The notes below the pieces were generated by a model that did no database searches, was not told the origin of the DNA, and saw only the letters and a list, made by a program, of their open reading frames with translations. From CAIKMD01 sp963803265 (GTDB taxonomy: Bacteria > Pseudomonadota > Alphaproteobacteria > ATCC43930 > CGMCC-115725): a stretch of 64,000 nucleotides of DNA. The position numbers were made by a program, and so were the translations under genes. Shown here piece by piece: positions 63,174 to 64,000 of this stretch; the first letter of the stretch is position 1, and the number at the start of each line of letters is the position of its first letter. The DNA lies in NCBI GenBank assembly GCA_963803265.1, contig CAWDLZ010000015.1:261250-325249 (forward strand), in the 5' to 3' direction.

Positions 63174-63755
63174 TCAATGCGACAGCAGCAGCGGCAGCAA
63201 GCTCACGCTCGTCACGTCGCGGGTCGCGCCGCCGAAGAGATATTCGCGCCACGGCATATGGCTGTAGGCCCCCATCACCAGGAGATCGCCGCCCTCGTCG
63301 CGCGCGGCCGACAGCAATTGCTGGCCGGGGCCGACGCTTTCGACCATTGGCATGGGACGGTGCTTCGCCGCGATGTCGTGCCAGCGAAGGTAGTCGAGGG
63401 CGAAGGCGGCGCTCTCGCCGTGTTTGTCGCCCACGGTGACGATGGAGACGCTGCGTGCCGCGGCAAGGAAGGGCAGCGCCGCGACCAGCGCGCGCACGGC
63501 TTCGGGCGAGCCGTTCCACCCGACGACGGGGGCGTTGCCGACCTCGACCGGCGCGTTGGCCGGGGCCAGCAGAACCGGGCGCCCCGAATAGATCAGGGTC
63601 TGCTCCACCGCGTCGCTGTGGGGCTGGTCGATCACGCGCTCCGATCGGCCGAGAACCGCGAGATCGAAAAACCGCGCGCGGCGCGCCAGCACCGTCCTGC
63701 CGCCGAAAGCTTTGCGCAGGCCCTTTACTGAAAGTATAGTAGCATTGTCTTTCAT
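63174..63755 (-). CDS. Universal stress protein C-terminal part fused to an ABC-ATPase start
   Basis: A 193-residue frame of two unrelated parts. Codons 1-23 (MKDNATILSVKGLRKAFGGRTVL) are the beginning of an ABC transporter ATPase. From codon 24 (ARRARFFDLAVLGRSERVIDQPHSDAVEQTLIYSGRPVLLAPA) it is a UspA-type protein with the second Usp domain (APVVGWNGSPEAVRALVAALPFLAAARSVSIVTVGD; GGDLLVMGAYSHMPWREYLFGGATRDV), the ATP-binding G-x2-G-x9-G type pattern. The Usp N-terminal domain is missing. The junction near 63687 looks chimeric (assembly or recombination); the USP part fits this locus. Confidence 0.7.
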   Translation of the reverse strand: MKDNATILSVKGLRKAFGGRTVLARRARFFDLAVLGRSERVIDQPHSDAVEQTLIYSGRPVLLAPANAPVEVGNAPVVGWNGSPEAVRALVAALPFLAAARSVSIVTVGDKHGESAAFALDYLRWHDIAAKHRPMPMVESVGPGQQLLSAARDEGGDLLVMGAYSHMPWREYLFGGATRDVTSVSLLPLLLSH

Positions 63756-64000
63756 ATGGACCCCTTCTTTATCTGGTTAATTATTCCTTCTATATCCGCG
63801 GAGGTGAGGCCGTTCCTGAGGGCCTCCCTCAGGACTTCGCCGATCCGGAACTGAGGTTCGGCGTCGGCCGCGGCCAGCCCGGAGGCGCGGGCGGAGACTA
63901 TGTTCTCTTCCCCCCGCTTGGATTCAAAGAAACCTTCCACGCTCAGTTCCCTGTAGGCCCGTGCCATATACAATACGCCGAACGAAGTAGAGGACATAAC
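63752..64000 (-). CDS. GntR (YtrA-type) regulator, C-terminal part, cut by window edge
   Basis: The frame runs in from the right edge: MARAYRELSVEGFFESKRGEENIVSARAS, then FRIGEVLREALRNGLTSADIEGIINQIKKGSI. ARAYREL-x-EGF-ES-RG is the recognition-helix end and wing of YtrA-like GntR proteins, whose genes normally precede an ABC ATPase; here the TGA overlaps the ATG of exactly such an ATPase start. This regulator-ATPase pair and its codon usage resemble Gram-positive DNA more than the rest of the window. Confidence 0.55.
   Translation of the reverse strand, partial: VMSSTSFGVLYMARAYRELSVEGFFESKRGEENIVSARASGLAAADAEPQFRIGEVLREALRNGLTSADIEGIINQIKKGSI

Overview
The window is high-GC DNA from an alphaproteobacterium, most likely of Rhodospirillales type. 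The evidence is the serC-serA-hisZ-purA gene order, HisZ (the short-form histidine pathway regulator subunit), the cysE-iscR-desulfurase cluster and the gene families present. This placement comes from gene content only. Eleven genes carry a reading-frame break, and every one is a net +1 base with no shared motif. I read these as mostly sequence or assembly insertion errors, so most of the affected genes are annotated as full-length CDS with a note.

Layout. 1-18.6 kb is core chromosome: the ftsH end, glmM-thiD, a periplasmic solute-binding protein, serC, serA, hisZ, purA, then a glutathione transferase and an alpha/beta hydrolase on the minus strand. Next come cysE overlapping iscR and an Fe-S/thiolation cluster (two cysteine desulfurases, IscA, a tiny Hsp70-like protein, ferredoxin, MnmA), and a second solute-binding protein. 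At 18,725 lies a tRNA-Met(CAU) gene. A 50-bp perfect copy of its 3' half lies at 34,630. The 15.9 kb between is an integrative element with a tyrosine integrase, three regulators at the left end, a complete type I-G (formerly I-U) CRISPR-Cas system (cas3-csb3-csb1-csb2-cas4/cas1-cas2 plus an 18-repeat array) and a small cargo of a DUF433/DUF5615 toxin-antitoxin-like pair and a SEC-C protein.

34.7-41.5 kb holds aromatic-compound catabolism: a gentisate-type cupin dioxygenase, a two-domain VOC extradiol-type dioxygenase, a dienelactone hydrolase, a Rieske oxygenase and a LivK-type binding protein. It ends in decayed DNA at 41.5-42.5 kb with an att-like remnant and an IS5-type transposase scrap. 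42.5-47.8 kb has a secreted hypothetical protein and an ABC importer (fused double permease plus ATPase with C-terminal extension) followed by an OprB-type porin with one in-frame amber codon.

48-63.7 kb looks like a low-oxygen/stress locus: a helix-hairpin-helix protein, an archaeal-type methionine adenosyltransferase, a BCAM0308-family protein, a hibernation factor fused to a cold-shock domain, a WYL-like fragment, two L,D-transpeptidases, a small lipoprotein, collapsed pta/ackA remnants, a complete nine-gene N-ATPase operon (atpDCQRBEFAG), a VIT-family transporter, ChaB and a universal stress protein. FNR/Anr-type boxes (TTGAT-N4-ATCAA) recur in its intergenic spaces. The last ~310 bp (GntR-type regulator tail plus the first codons of an ABC ATPase, fused in frame to the stress protein) differ in character from the rest and look like a chimeric junction.
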